Shown here in pieces: positions 1 to 11,544 of a stretch of 64,000 nucleotides of DNA (position 1 is the first letter of the stretch; each line of letters opens with the position of its first letter). The position numbers were made by a program, and so were the translations under genes. The notes below the pieces were generated by a model. The model was not told the DNA's origin. It did not search any database and saw only the letters and a list, made by a program, of their open reading frames with translations. The stretch covers positions 73,691,999 to 73,755,998 of the forward strand of contig NC_086382.1 in the NCBI RefSeq assembly GCF_036588685.1, read 5' to 3'. This stretch comes from Mytilus trossulus. Its lineage: Eukaryota; Mollusca; Bivalvia; Mytilida; Mytilidae.

Positions 1-690
1 GGCAAATTTCTCTTTTATATCTACCTCAAAATAGATTTCACACCTTAACGTCATGAACTTATATTGTTGTTCACCTGATTTATCAAACACATGATATACA
101 ATAGTTCTTCTCTAATATGGTTAGGAATATGCATCTCCTTGTATTCAAATGTATATGTTAGCGGCAATAAGTGAAATTAAGCATTAAGCTTAAATTCTAG
201 GCAATAAGCTGAAATCCTGAAAAATGTCCGCAGGTATTAAGCTTAATGCCTAAAATATAAATGAGAGTTAATAAAAGGCATTTATTCATTGAAATAAACA
301 TATAATTGTAACAAACATGTAATAACATTTTGAGAACTGGGACCTGTTTATCGAAACTATTCACAGATCGGTCCTATAAGATATTCTTAGGAAAAAAAAT
401 ATGATAAACTCATGACCGACTTAAATTTCATCTGGATTTTTTAGTGCTACTTGTGTAGCTTTATTGTAATCCAACTATGTTGTGCTGTACGTATATGTTG
501 CATTTCATATATAAAAACAATCCTAGAACGGCATTGTCTTACTCTTTGAGAAAAGGTTTGTCGTAATGCCAAACCATTAAGTGAAATAATATCACATATT
601 TGTGCGTTGTGTTATAGCATTATTCATTTATTAAAAAATATGACAAACATTGTAAGTAAACATCAAAATTAATAACAGAAGCAAACTTAC
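1..690. other. Left-edge sequence without recognised gene
   Basis: AT-rich DNA beyond the last visible exon of the minus-strand Kazal gene. That exon ends in a good splice donor at 690/689, so a further exon or the 3' end should lie here or off the window. I found no further Kazal repeat here. Only a small imperfect hairpin (161-256) stands out. Confidence 0.5.
161..256. repeat. Short inverted repeat (hairpin)
   Basis: GCATTAAGCTTAA at 181-193 is exactly reverse-complemented at 237-249, with about 43 nt between the arms. The motif GGCAATAAG occurs twice next to it. Probably the remnant of a small foldback repeat; no function can be read from it. Confidence 0.45.
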
Positions 691-816
691 GCACATCCAG
701 CCATACATTTATTCCCATATGTCTTTTTGTCTGTTCCACATACAGGGGCGTATTCTTTTGTACAAACACAAGGAGGTGGACATGGACACTTTCCATTGCA
801 AGCTATTCCTACTTTT
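691..816 (-). CDS. Kazal gene exon 12 (last visible)
   Basis: 126 bp, phase 2-2, donor GC|GTAAGT at 690/689. The core reads [20 protein letters not shown], predicted P1 Lys. A further exon is required because the reading frame stays open at a splice donor. Confidence 0.85.
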
Positions 817-3800
817 CTGTTGATATAAAGATATATCTTGTATAACATAAAAATAAAGTACATAACAATAATTGTTTTTTTAACTAAAAATTAGGTGAAA
901 CTGACTACGGCTGATAACTTACGCACATCCAGCTGAACATTTATTGCCGTATGTCTTTTTGTCGGTTCCACATACAGGGGCGTATTCAAGTGTACACAAA
1001 CAAGGTGGTGGGCATGGACATTTTCCATTGCAAGCTATTCCAACTTTCCTGTAATATGATAATGATAGGCTATATAAGATTTCAGTATTGTTTAACATTT
1101 GAAATGAGCTGTTGTAAGCTGTTTAAGTCTTTTTCCACCATTTCATAATTTCATTGAATGTCATACCATTATATTGTAGTATGTGAGAATTAGAAACCCG
1201 TTAAAAAGATAATATTTTTGGTCATGGGTTCTTACAACGTATTAAAAAAAAATCATAATTATAATTTTTAAACAAAATAAAACAACATTACATGAGGTAC
1301 AACTGTTTACAACCTCAAACTTAAAAAAATAAAATCAGCAGCAAACTTACGCACATCCTGCCATACATTTATTGCCATATGTCTTTTTGTCTATTCCACA
1401 TACAGGGGCGTATTCTTCAGTACAAACACAAGGTGGAGGACATGGACACTTTCCATTACAAGCTATTCCTACTTTTCTGTTGATATAAAGATATATCTTG
1501 TATAACATAAAAATAAAGTACATAACAAGAATTGTTTTTAATCTGCACCCTTTCATAATCACAATGATGTTATACCGTTATACTGTGGTGTGTAAGAATG
1601 AGATACACACATTGATTATATGACATATTTAGTCATGGTTTCTTGTAAATTGATTAATTGAATACCATTATTATTAGTGATGAATGAATTTAAACAAATG
1701 TAAGTAATTATGAAGTACAATTATCTACAACTGGTAACTTACGCACATCCTGCCATGCATTTATTGCCGTATGTCATTTTGTCTTTTCCACATACAGGGG
1801 CATACTCCTTAGTACAAATACAAGGGGGTGGACATGGACATTGACCAGTGCAAGCTATTCCAATTTTTCTGTAATATGGTAATGGTATATTATAAAAAGA
1901 TATTAGTATTGGTTAACGTTCAAAATGAATTTGTAAAATTGTTTAAGTGTCTTCTGCACTATTTTGATTCAAAAATAAATACAAGTTTTATAAGTTTTAA
2001 ATGAATTTAAACAAATGTAAGAAAACATGAAGTACAATTATCTACAACACCTAACTTACGCACATCCTGCCATACATTTATTGCCGTATGTCTTTTTGTC
2101 GGTTCCACACACAGGGGCGTATTCCTTAGTACAAACACAAGGGGGTGCACACGGACATTGCCCTGTGCATGCTACTTCAACTTTTCTATAGGATACAAAA
2201 TCAAAAAAATGAAAAGTAAATGATTGCTTTACCTCTTGCAACATACGCCGAAAAATCTTGTAATTTTAAGTTTCAGAATTCAACAGTCTTGTATTTTAAA
2301 ACTACTTTTATTTGGACGTTGTGTAAGAAAAAAAATACAGTGTGTATGTCTTAAAGAACAGAGCAACGTACAAATGTATGTTAAACACGATTTCTGGAAA
2401 TAGCAACTCAAAATGTGTATAACTGATTAATATGATCTGATCGATGAGCCACAGTGACTGTGACAATAGTTATATATCAATATACAGCTGTCTACTCACA
2501 CACATGTTGCCATACATCTATTGATGTAGGTTCTATTATCAGAACCACACACAGGTTTATAGTCTTTAGTACAATAACAGTGAGATGAACAAGGACATTT
2601 CCCCATACAATCGACTGGAACTTTCCTGTAAAACACAAGCCAAACAACACACGGGGATTTAGTATGCCAGTTGATATACACATTGTAAGTCTAACTGGTT
2701 ATAGAATCGGCTTTAATAAATTAACTTTTGAAGATTCACCTGGTTTTGTATCTGTATTTTCAAATATAAAAGTAGAAATTATGACAATCTTTTTTTAACT
2801 AATGAAAAAAACAATGATATATTCTAAATATGCTAATGTATACTGAATTTTCATATTTATAAATTTGTAAAAGAAATCATCTGTATTAACTAAATAAATT
2901 CACGTGACTAAAACTAAAAGAGTTGGATAAATTATAATACCCTTTTAAGAAAACATAAACATTAGTTCATATTTTCGTTTATTGGAAAGTAAGAAAAATT
3001 CAAACAAGCGAATTGTGCCTTTATCTTAATCAGAGACTTACGCACATATTGCCATACATTTATTGCCATATGTTTTTCCGTCCCTGACACAAACTGGGAA
3101 GTATATTTTTGGACAAACACAACTTGGTTTACAAGGGCATCTGCCAGAACACGCTACTTCAGTTTTCCTATAAATCATATTTTAGATATTAAACTTCATT
3201 TGTTAAAACCGCCAAAAACTTAAAGTGAAGGCTCATTGAAACTGAATTTATTTGTTATGACTGTTATATACATATATAACTATGACATTCAGAATAATGT
3301 AAGGACGTACTGCGTGCTCTACATGTTCTGTGCATGAAAATTATAGACACGTGCTAATGAAGTAAAGTGTAGTAAACAAAAATGTAAACACTTGTACAGT
3401 AAAAAGATATTAACTCATGTCTTCTGCGGTAAAAGTTACAACTAGAAACACTAGTGTATTGTTTATATAGGAAATGGTTGGTAGCCTTAAAATGTGGACC
3501 CTTGGTTTTTTTAGAAACTTCAATCAGTGTAGACAGTTTGGAAATCCATTTTTCAAATAAGGGCATATCGAGTAACGAGTGACATATATTTTAAAACAAT
3601 ATATAAGTATGTGATCTACGCGTCGTATTTTTAGTCAAGTAGTATCTGTTGTAAGAACCGGTTAGAATTTCACGAATGTTATATAAGAATATGATCGAGG
3701 TAAGGCGGTGACCACGTATATTAATACAGTATAGACAGTGTAGACACAATGACATCGACATGGTGTCCGTGCTGAACAAAATCAGAAATATATATTTCTT

Positions 3801-6800
3801 AGTTGATATCAAGAATGATAGAGTATAAAGTTTGGGTTTGAAGAAGGTTTCATAAATTAAGTACCGATGCGCACATAAATACTTTACGTTCGTTGGAACA
3901 ATTGAATCAGAACATACATGCGATTGCCTCCCGTTTATCAGATTAATCATGTACATGTATAACTGAAATATAGTATTTTCCACATAAAACATTAAGGAAG
4001 TAATTTTGTAAGTTCGATTTAAAACTGAGTGCAGCTTGAATTGTTTTGCTTGGCCGGACGTCTGTAAAAATATAACCACCAACCAAATATCTTTAATCAA
4101 AACATTTAAATTTATATCTGATGTATATGACTACTTACGCACAGCTTGCACGACATTTGTTTCCATAACTTTTCCCATTCGTTCCACAAACAGGTGCGTG
4201 CTCATGTTTACATTTACAACGCTTTCTGCACGGGCATTTACCGCGACAAGCTATCTTTAATCCCCTGTTAGTTAAAAGTCGATATATAATCAAAGTATTG
4301 AAGTATCCCAAAAAGATTTAATGTTATACAATTCTAGTTTTACTGCATTATTCTTCAAAAGCATACAACATTTTTTATCGCAGCGATTATATATTTGCAA
4401 GTATTAGGGGAACAAAGATGATAGACAAAAATAAAGGCTGTGTAAGAAGACTACTATTGACTAGAACAATTGATAAACATATATTTAATAAGTTATATTA
4501 TACTCATTGGAAAGTTAAACCAGTAACTAGTTATAAAACGTGCTCCCTTTTCTTCAATCATTATCATTAGTAGTTGTATTGCTTACATATACTTTTATCA
4601 GAGACCTTATCGAAATTCCCCACCATCTTAGTTGCAATGGCTAAACATAATAAATAAATCAATAATCATACTTGCAGCGTGCATGGCAGTAGTTGTGATA
4701 TGGAAGACCATCGCTCGCACACACAGGACGGGAACGTGTTGGACACCTTGGACACCGATCACACGGACACTGACCATTACATTTTATCTTCACTTTGCTT
4801 CAAAATAGAAATAACATGCTGACTAAACCTATTATTTGTTATGCGCCTTGGTTAACGCTTTAATTAGTTATAAAAGATACCAGAATTATAATTTTGTACG
4901 CCAGACGCGCGTTTTGTTTACATAAGACTCATCAGTGACGCTCATATAAAAATATTTATAAAGCCAAACAAGTACAAAGTTGAAGAGCATTGAGGATCCA
5001 AAATTCCGAAAAGTTGTGCCATATACGTAGGTAATCTATGCCTGGGATTAGAAAATCCTTTGTTTTTCGTAAAATTCAATGTTTTGTTAACAGGAAATTT
5101 ATAAAAATGACCACCTTATTGATATTCATGTCAACACCGAAATGTTGACTACTGGGCTTGTGATACCCTCGCTGACGAAACGTCAACCAGTAGTGGCATC
5201 GACCCAGTGGTGTAAATAGTTATCAAAGGTACCAGGATTATAATTTAGTACGCCAGACGCGTATATATATAAAGAGTCAGACAAGTAGAGAAGGACTGTC
5301 ACCATTGGTATGTTTAATTTTTATTAACTATCTCACATATTTGTACTATATTGCTATTAATCGGTTAATTACAATTTGTTTATGAATTGTCTGATTCAAA
5401 AACTTTAACTCTGCATATACTAAGTAAATGACTTTAACATTCGAGGGCAGTTTCTGATGTCACAATGTGTATGCTATTTCTTCACAGATCTTATTAAATA
5501 ACATAATCCGGTCAGCCTGCATCAATAAAAAAAGATGATGTATAGTGACAACATAACCTAGTGACAATGATCATGAATTTAATTCATAGATAGATGTTAC
5601 ACATTTTCAAGGAATGTGTGCATAAATACAGCATCATTCACATGTATAGTAAAACTTACTAGCACCCTGCAATACAAGCATTAAGATATCTTTTGCCATC
5701 TTCGCCACAAACCCATTTCCTCTTCCGGTCGCACGTGCATCCACATGGGCAAAATCCCTTGCAAGCTACTGTTGTTTTTCCTCTATCATTTTAAAATAAA
5801 AAGAGTTTAATTGCACAGGACCAGCAATTTAAAAGCGTAACACGCATGACTATTAAAGTGGGGATAGTCAATTTGTTTTCTTTCTGTAACACGATTGCTT
5901 TTTATGTTTTTTAAATACAGATATCTTGCTACGATGTTAATCATATTAACGTGAATTCAATTGTAAATTGCGCAACAATGACACTGTTGTCTTTCGATTT
6001 TCTGTTATATTTTGTAAAACATTTATTTCATTGCTGTATATGAGCTTGAAATATGAGCTCAGCGGCGTAGGAAAAGACCGAAGACAAGTGTATGTGTGTC
6101 TGTGGTTATGTGGAGTTGGTGTTGGAGAATAAGGATGACAAACTTCTGAATGTAAAAAAAAACAATTATAAAAAAACATCTGTAGTCTAAGTTAGTCTAT
6201 ATCCTATTTCATTGTTGGGGAAAGTAAGGTTAAAAATCCAGTCGTCCCAGATGATTATTTTTTATTTTAGAATATACAAAATTTGTTGAATCTGTAGCAG
6301 CTATAGATATTTTTCATAATGATTTCATGTTAAACTATTGTTTAATATCAATAATTTCTAATTTTTTTCTTTTTAAATAATGATAACACAGCCAAAATCG
6401 CATAGTTATCCGACAAAAAGATCTTTAAATTGACAATAATACATTTTGAATTCAACTTTTTATTTTCTAGAACTGAACTAGTTCTGCTGTGAAAACTTTC
6501 AAAAGTTACATTGAAATGTGTTATAGAACTTATATTTATAGTGTTTTATGATCATGTATCTGTCACTTATTTAATGTATTTCGACAAAACTGTGTATTGG
6601 AAACATAATAATGTAATAAATACTAACCTTCGTTTTGCTCTGCATTCAGAGAAGTAACTGTGGCCATTCGCTCCACACACTCTACCACCTCCTCTATGGC
6701 ACTGAATTGGATTGTGGTAATGTGATGATGATGCTAAAATAGACATTTGGTAAGCTTATTAAAAAAAAGTTATTTAAAAGCGGGAGAGAGAAGGTAGTAT

Positions 6801-8402
6801 TGGAGCAATAGGGAAGCCACTTGTTCAATTAAAAGGCGTCAAAATGAAGGGGAAAAACCCTTACGAAACAATAACATTCATAATACACTACACAGAACGC
6901 TAACTATTGAGCAACCGACCGGACTAATACCTTGAGTTTTACCCACTCAAAATAGAAATCAAATGAATATTAAAATGTTGGAAGGTAAACTGTATATCTT
7001 TTTGACAAATTCTATTTTGATTTATGGTTTCAATTGTTAAAAGAACAAAGAAAGATGTTGGATTACGATATCTCTTTCCATCTTCGATCACAAAACCCAT
7101 TTCCTCCTCTGGTCGCACTTGCATCAACAGTGTCAGAATCCTTTGCAAGCTCCTGTTTAGTTTTCCTCTATCAATTTCGACTAGGAAGAGCATAGTTGGC
7201 ATATGACGAATAATTTGAAAGTGTTAATCGTGACAATTCAATAGTGTTTAGGTAAATTACTCGGCTGATAACAATAAATTTATTGTTTTATTTTTTTTAG
7301 TTTCCATCCGTTTGTCCGTTATTTGTTTCAAATACCAAAACGTGGAATACGAAATATCTATAAAATGACAGTGCAAGGTTATTCTCAGATATCTGATCAA
7401 TTATCCCGCAAATAACCAAAATATAAAAAAACTATATGTCATCTGTATGACAATCTAGGATCATACCATAAACCGTCAAGTATGGATAGCAAGTACTTTG
7501 ATTTTAGATTGTTTTACGTAATTTCGATGGTGTTTTTTTTTTTAAATCAATGGCATATTAATATTAATAATATTCTATAAAATAACTCTTTGATGTTTAA
7601 TGTATAAATAATATGAATTCATCCTATCTAATTTCATACTTCTTTGAAGAATTAATTATGAACCTAAACCAATTCTACGCGACACATGGCAGTACTTTAA
7701 CTTAAAATGCGAAAGTCATAATAATCTTTCGACGTATATGAGTATAGTACTTATTAGTAGTACGTTAACTTTTATCTACGATGTAAATAATTGTATCAAA
7801 ATCTAGTATTTGAATTAACTATTCAGTGTTTACTTGTACTGTTCTGGATTTTTTAGATCATTGTATTAACTTTGACAGGATGAACATTTGTTCACGATAA
7901 TCCCGTTCACTGAAGTTGTAAAAGGATAAATGAACATAGACATATTCGTGTACATTTTTTCTATCGTAAACCAATTTAAGCACCAGGGTTGACATATGAA
8001 ATCTTTAAACTGGGTGACATTGTGATCGTTCTATATTCAGACTATTGTGTAAAATATGTTTTAAATGGCAAAACTTGAATTTTGCTATATTTTCAACAAA
8101 ATATTTCCAATAAACATTAAGTATTTGCAGCCACTCCTAAACCTAATAAACTCTTTCGAAGACTTATACCTAAACGTTCGTTTCTAACTATAATGTATGT
8201 CTCTTAAATTATTTTTCGTGTGTAATATATACCGAGTTTTTCAAAAAATGGAACTTTCATTATCTTTTACAATTAGGAGAACAGGTAAGCACTAATGATA
8301 TGTGTAAGTTATTTTAGTCATAACTTTTCACCATAGATACTAACCTTCTGAATAAATGTAACAGAACGAAACGAAGACGAGAGCTGTGTTGTAAATGTTC
8401 AT
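691..8402 (-). CDS. Polydomain Kazal-type serine protease inhibitor, 12 coding exons, 3' end not seen
   Basis: Secreted multi-headed inhibitor that should bind serine proteases extracellularly, one per Kazal loop. Coding exons in order: 8402-8345, 6733-6628, 5782-5660, 4797-4672, 4264-4139, 3167-3042, 2625-2500, 2185-2060, 1868-1743, 1476-1351, 1048-923, 816-691. The reading frame stays open through all junctions for about 473 residues. Exon 1 gives a signal peptide ([19 protein letters not shown]). Each later exon carries the pattern C-x7-C-x10-C with the Kazal signature PVCG.D...Y.N.C, followed by x3-C, and most start with a CNGKCPC-like stretch. Introns after the first are all phase 2, so exons can be added or lost without shifting frame, which fits growth by exon duplication. 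Predicted P1 residues differ between repeats. The 5' start looks sound: a splice acceptor at 8419/8418 lies 15 nt before the ATG, implying an upstream non-coding exon. Mollusc Kazal proteins are commonly secreted in haemolymph or digestive gland; the role here is inferred. Confidence 0.85.
923..1048 (-). CDS. Kazal gene exon 11
   Basis: 126 bp, phase 2-2. The core reads [20 protein letters not shown]. Predicted P1 is Leu, suggesting a chymotrypsin- or subtilisin-like target. Confidence 0.86.
1351..1476 (-). CDS. Kazal gene exon 10
   Basis: 126 bp, phase 2-2. The core reads [20 protein letters not shown]. Predicted P1 is Glu. Exon and neighbouring intron are almost identical to exon 12, so this is a recent duplicate. 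Confidence 0.86.
1743..1868 (-). CDS. Kazal gene exon 9
   Basis: 126 bp, phase 2-2. The core reads [20 protein letters not shown]. Predicted P1 is Lys. Confidence 0.86.
2060..2185 (-). CDS. Kazal gene exon 8
   Basis: 126 bp, phase 2-2. The core reads [20 protein letters not shown]. Predicted P1 is Lys. It belongs to the closely similar block of exons 8-12. Confidence 0.86.
2500..2625 (-). CDS. Kazal gene exon 7
   Basis: 126 bp, phase 2-2, donor GT|GTGAGT. The core reads [20 protein letters not shown]. Predicted P1 is Lys. Confidence 0.85.
3042..3167 (-). CDS. Kazal gene exon 6
   Basis: 126 bp, phase 2-2, donor GC|GTAAGT. The core reads [20 protein letters not shown]. Predicted P1 is Lys. 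Val-Arg replaces the usual Gly-Thr after Cys III. Confidence 0.85.
4139..4264 (-). CDS. Kazal gene exon 5
   Basis: 126 bp, phase 2-2, acceptor AACAG, donor GC|GTAAGT. The core reads [20 protein letters not shown]. Predicted P1 is His. The first half is strongly basic ([10 protein letters not shown]). Confidence 0.85.
4672..4797 (-). CDS. Kazal gene exon 4
   Basis: 126 bp, phase 2-2, donor AA|GTATGA. The core reads [20 protein letters not shown]. Predicted P1 is Thr, which is unusual for trypsin-type inhibition. An extra cysteine pair is present in CDRCPRC. Confidence 0.82.
4866..5262 (-). repeat. Repeat family A, just over one 352-bp unit (retrozyme-like)
   Basis: The stretch ending GTACGCCAGACGCG occurs at 4896-4910 and again, in the same orientation, at 5248-5262. 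The sequence is therefore a head-to-tail arrangement with a 352-nt period. The unit holds a hairpin at 5130-5149 and, on the minus strand, a decayed version of a hammerhead-like core (about 4899-4937; the GAAA box reads CAAAA). Related copies are at 25195-25400, 32035-32150, 41450-41735 and 60488-60535. It sits in an intron of the Kazal gene. Confidence 0.6.
5660..5782 (-). CDS. Kazal gene exon 3
   Basis: 123 bp, phase 2-2. The core reads [16 protein letters not shown] followed by two more cysteines. Predicted P1 is Arg (second residue after Cys II). A decayed copy of this exon lies upstream at 7055-7170. Confidence 0.82.
6628..6733 (-). CDS. Kazal gene exon 2: first, atypical Kazal repeat
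   Basis: 106 bp, acceptor TTTTAG, donor AG|GTTAGT. A short Ser/His-rich linker precedes [20 protein letters not shown]. The usual fifth cysteine is replaced (CRAKR instead of CxxxC), so this repeat lacks one disulfide partner. Predicted P1 is Arg. Confidence 0.8.
7055..7170 (-). pseudogene. Decayed duplicate of Kazal exon 3
   Basis: In the intron between exons 1 and 2, about 110 bp matches exon 3 (5660-5782) over most of its length, including the acceptor side (TAGAGGAAAA) and the region coding KRKW. Two in-frame stops replace cysteine codons in the CPCGC segment. The reading frame breaks near Cys III, and the last third with the donor is gone. It cannot be used as an exon. Confidence 0.7.
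8345..8402 (-). CDS. Kazal gene exon 1: signal peptide
   Basis: ATG at 8402-8400. It encodes 19 residues with a hydrophobic core ([11 protein letters not shown]) typical of a secretion signal, then a phase-1 donor (G|GTTAGT). Phase 1 fits the next exon, which completes an Ala codon. The exon extends 5' as UTR to about 8417. Confidence 0.8.
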
Positions 8403-8417
8403 GTTAATGATAGCTGC

Positions 8418-9439
8418 CTGTAAAACCAAGGAAATCATTTATTAAACAATTTCAATTGGATTATATTCGATGAAAAACGTGTTTTTGATCAAGTTAGTAT
8501 TTTCCAATAAGGAGAAATGGTTTCAAAAAATAAAATCTTTATATGATTCAATCTCTGTCAAAAGTAACGTACCAGTAATAATAAAAACAAAAATATAATA
8601 CACTAACAACAATTACAAAATATGAGTTAGTGTTTGTTTCATAAACAAATATTGAGATATGGTATTTTATCTGAGACAGCGTTGACATTATTGAAAATGA
8701 ATGTATGTTTAAGTTTACTTTTTGTTGTTAAATGGCTGTTTCTATGACACACATTTAACTCGTGTCTCCATTTATTATCAGAACATATATAAGCACTCAT
8801 ATTCCATAAAATATGATTAATTCTTTTTCCATTACAATGTGAAGGAATGTGAAAAATACTCCTCCATATGAAATGGAAAGAAATTTATTCATAAATCCTA
8901 TAATATAAGAACTCATATAATTTCTATTGAACATGGGAATAAAAATATGTGGTTTGTGACAACTCTCAATTCAAGTTCACAATGTATAAAAACTTTTAAA
9001 ATTAACAATTATAGGATAAAAAAACGGCCTTCAATACACAGCATTAGCTCACGCCGATTGACACCTCTGGTCTAAACTTTATAAAAATCGAGAATCGAAA
9101 AACAATTATGAACGACATCAACAATAGACAACCATTGAAAAGGTTTTTGACGTATCACAATATCATACAAATGCAGAAGATTTAAACATTTAAACACCAT
9201 AACATAAAACGGTAGTGTACCATTATAAAATGACACACACAAAAATATCAATGCATGTGTTTTTATTACACTCAACCACGATACAGATTCTCTTCGTCTT
9301 CTTGGTTTTTTATTTAATGTTCTTCTTAATTTACTTTTACTACACGTATTCAACAATGAAGATATCCCATACCACATGGCAAGCTATGTTATGCTATTTA
9401 CATTTATTACAAATAACCGATCAGGGACTTAATCAAACG
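8418..9439. other. Upstream flank of the Kazal gene, no recognised gene
   Basis: AT-rich DNA 5' of the Kazal signal exon. It should contain the first non-coding exon and promoter, which I could not place. A short family C repeat fragment lies at about 9026-9057 (CGGCCTTCAATACACAG). Confidence 0.4.
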
Positions 9440-9790
9440 CATTAGACTATTATAGTAAGAGGCTTGGCGTTTGATGATAGTTTAGTTAAAAAACACAAAC
9501 GACCCACATGTAAACACTTACTTAGGGAAAAAAGCAACCAAAAAAACCAAACCAAAACAAACATTTTTTTATATAGATTAGATCGTTGGGTTTCCCGTAT
9601 GAATAGTTTTACACTAGTAATTTGTTTAGTCCTTTATATCTTGTTGTTCAGTGTGAGCCAAGGCTCTGCGTTGAAGGTCGTACATTGACCTATAATGGTT
9701 TCCCTTTTTTTGAATTGTTATTTGGATGGAGAGTTGTCTCATTAGTACTCACACCACGTCTTCCTATATCTATACACACAAACACAAAAA
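9440..9790 (-). repeat. Repeat family C copy
   Basis: Contains the family marks TTCAGTGTGAGCCAAGGCTC and, further on, GGAGAGTTGTCTCATTAG before ACCACGTCTTCCTATATC. It matches, in opposite orientation, the copy at 25525-25850. Further copies are at 29080-29345 and 53690-53990. No coding capacity is supported. Confidence 0.6.
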
Positions 9791-11544
9791 GGGAGTTTTG
9801 CATTTTAGTCGAAACAGGGCACGTTTTGACCTATATAAAGATCTATTTTGTTTTATTTAAATATTTTACTACCATAGTTTAGTATGTCGAAGAATAATCA
9901 TTTTTGACATCTTGAAGTACAAATAATAAGACGGAAAAGGAATCCTTTTGCAATGTGTATCTTACAATAAAAATAGATTTGGGTGAACTCCTGTCAGATA
10001 GGAACCCAACGACACAATATGACTTACACACATATGTAGGGAGTTTATATTCTTTAACAAAAAGTAAAATAACAAAAATACTGAACTCCGAGAAAAAATC
10101 ATAACAATAGACAGATATCTACAAATATCATGGGTATATCGAAATCTTTCCTAGTTCATAACTGCCCTTTAAAGTCATGTGTCCTATTACGTGATTCGTT
10201 TAATACTTGACCTGGGCATTTAAATACAATGTATGTGAACAGTTTTATTTTTTCACTCATCACTTCTTCCTACTTCAATCAATACAAATAAAACAAACTG
10301 AAAATGCAAATTGTCTTTTTTAAACGTCAAAACATTTATTATATCAATTATTTACTGAAACCTCAATAATCAAAAATAAAATGTTAAGTTTTAAAATGAA
10401 ATTGTATGTGGTTAAGGGAAAGTTTTCTAGTCGTATGCTATTTTTGCAACTAAAATTAGAAACCATATTTATAAAAAAGTATATTATTTGATTTTAGAAA
10501 AGTTTTGTTATTCTGTTTAATAAAATTTCTGTTCCTAATATCAAGGGGAATGATGAGCAAAAACTTTATCAAACCTATTGGAATAAAAATAAAATCTTCA
10601 TTACCTTAAACGTAATTGTCAGTCCTCCAAAGACTGTATTTTATATATGATAATGATATTTTGTCCATATCTGCAAAAACAATTATCCAAACTATGTTCG
10701 AAAAAGTACATTTTACTTACAGTGTTAACACAACAAGGTAATTCAAATAAGCCTAAAAGAAAAAAGATACACAAAATCGCATATGTTCAGAACTAACCTC
10801 TTATAATATTTATCATAAATGTGTAAAATATTCAAAAATTATTGACACATTATATATTCTTAATAGTTAATCCTACTTTATCTGCCTGATTTGTTAGCCC
10901 GTTAGTTTATACCACAAAAGACTTGCTACAGATGTTTGAAATGAGAAAGTCAAGATTTAACTTGTGAATGAATGCTTCACACTGTAGAAAATAGATAAAT
11001 GATCAAACGGTGGAAATAAAGGAAAATTGAACTGCAAATAAAAAAGAAATAATATAAAAGGAAATAACCTGTATGCCAGTATTATCGAACATCATCCGAT
11101 TTCCACAAAGATAGTTATAAATTGTCTTGGAAATAATCTTTTTAATACAATGATCAGTCAACCATACTATTACATCATCCCGACTAAAACAGTATGTTTT
11201 ATCGAAGGTCACTTTTGACACTATATCTAAAATATATAGTAGATAACTGTGTACCGGACCAGCTAGCTACACATTTTTCCGAAATGTTATATGATTTGAG
11301 TTGGAACGATGCCGTGAAATGATTCAAAGTTATTCTTCCTAACACTTGTATAAAATTTACCCTGAATTTGCAGAAGATGCACAGGCAGATATTTTGTTCG
11401 AGAGATACATATGTATTCATCATTTGTCATTGGCGTTTAAGTAGCTTTTAGTTACGGTTCAGGTATATCGGTACTCTATGGCTTTGTCTTTTTGTTACTA
11501 ATAAAAGTTATCTTTGCGCTTCGTGTCGATTTGAAGAGGAAGCA
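9791..11544. other. No recognised feature
   Basis: AT-rich intergenic DNA. Short open frames here show no domain, repeat or splice context that would support a gene. Confidence 0.4.

Noticed and set aside
470-565. Possible terminal exon of the Kazal gene after a TTTTCTCAAAG acceptor
   Set aside because: The frame fits (GC|A) and reaches a stop, but the encoded residues show no Kazal or GKCPC pattern; too weak to annotate.
951-1148. Plus-strand open frame across Kazal exon 11
   Set aside because: Antisense shadow of a well-supported exon with matching splice sites on the minus strand.
4899-4937. Hammerhead core in the family A copy of the Kazal intron
   Set aside because: The GAAA box is changed (CAAAA on the minus strand) and stem II is weakened, so this copy is not called a ribozyme.
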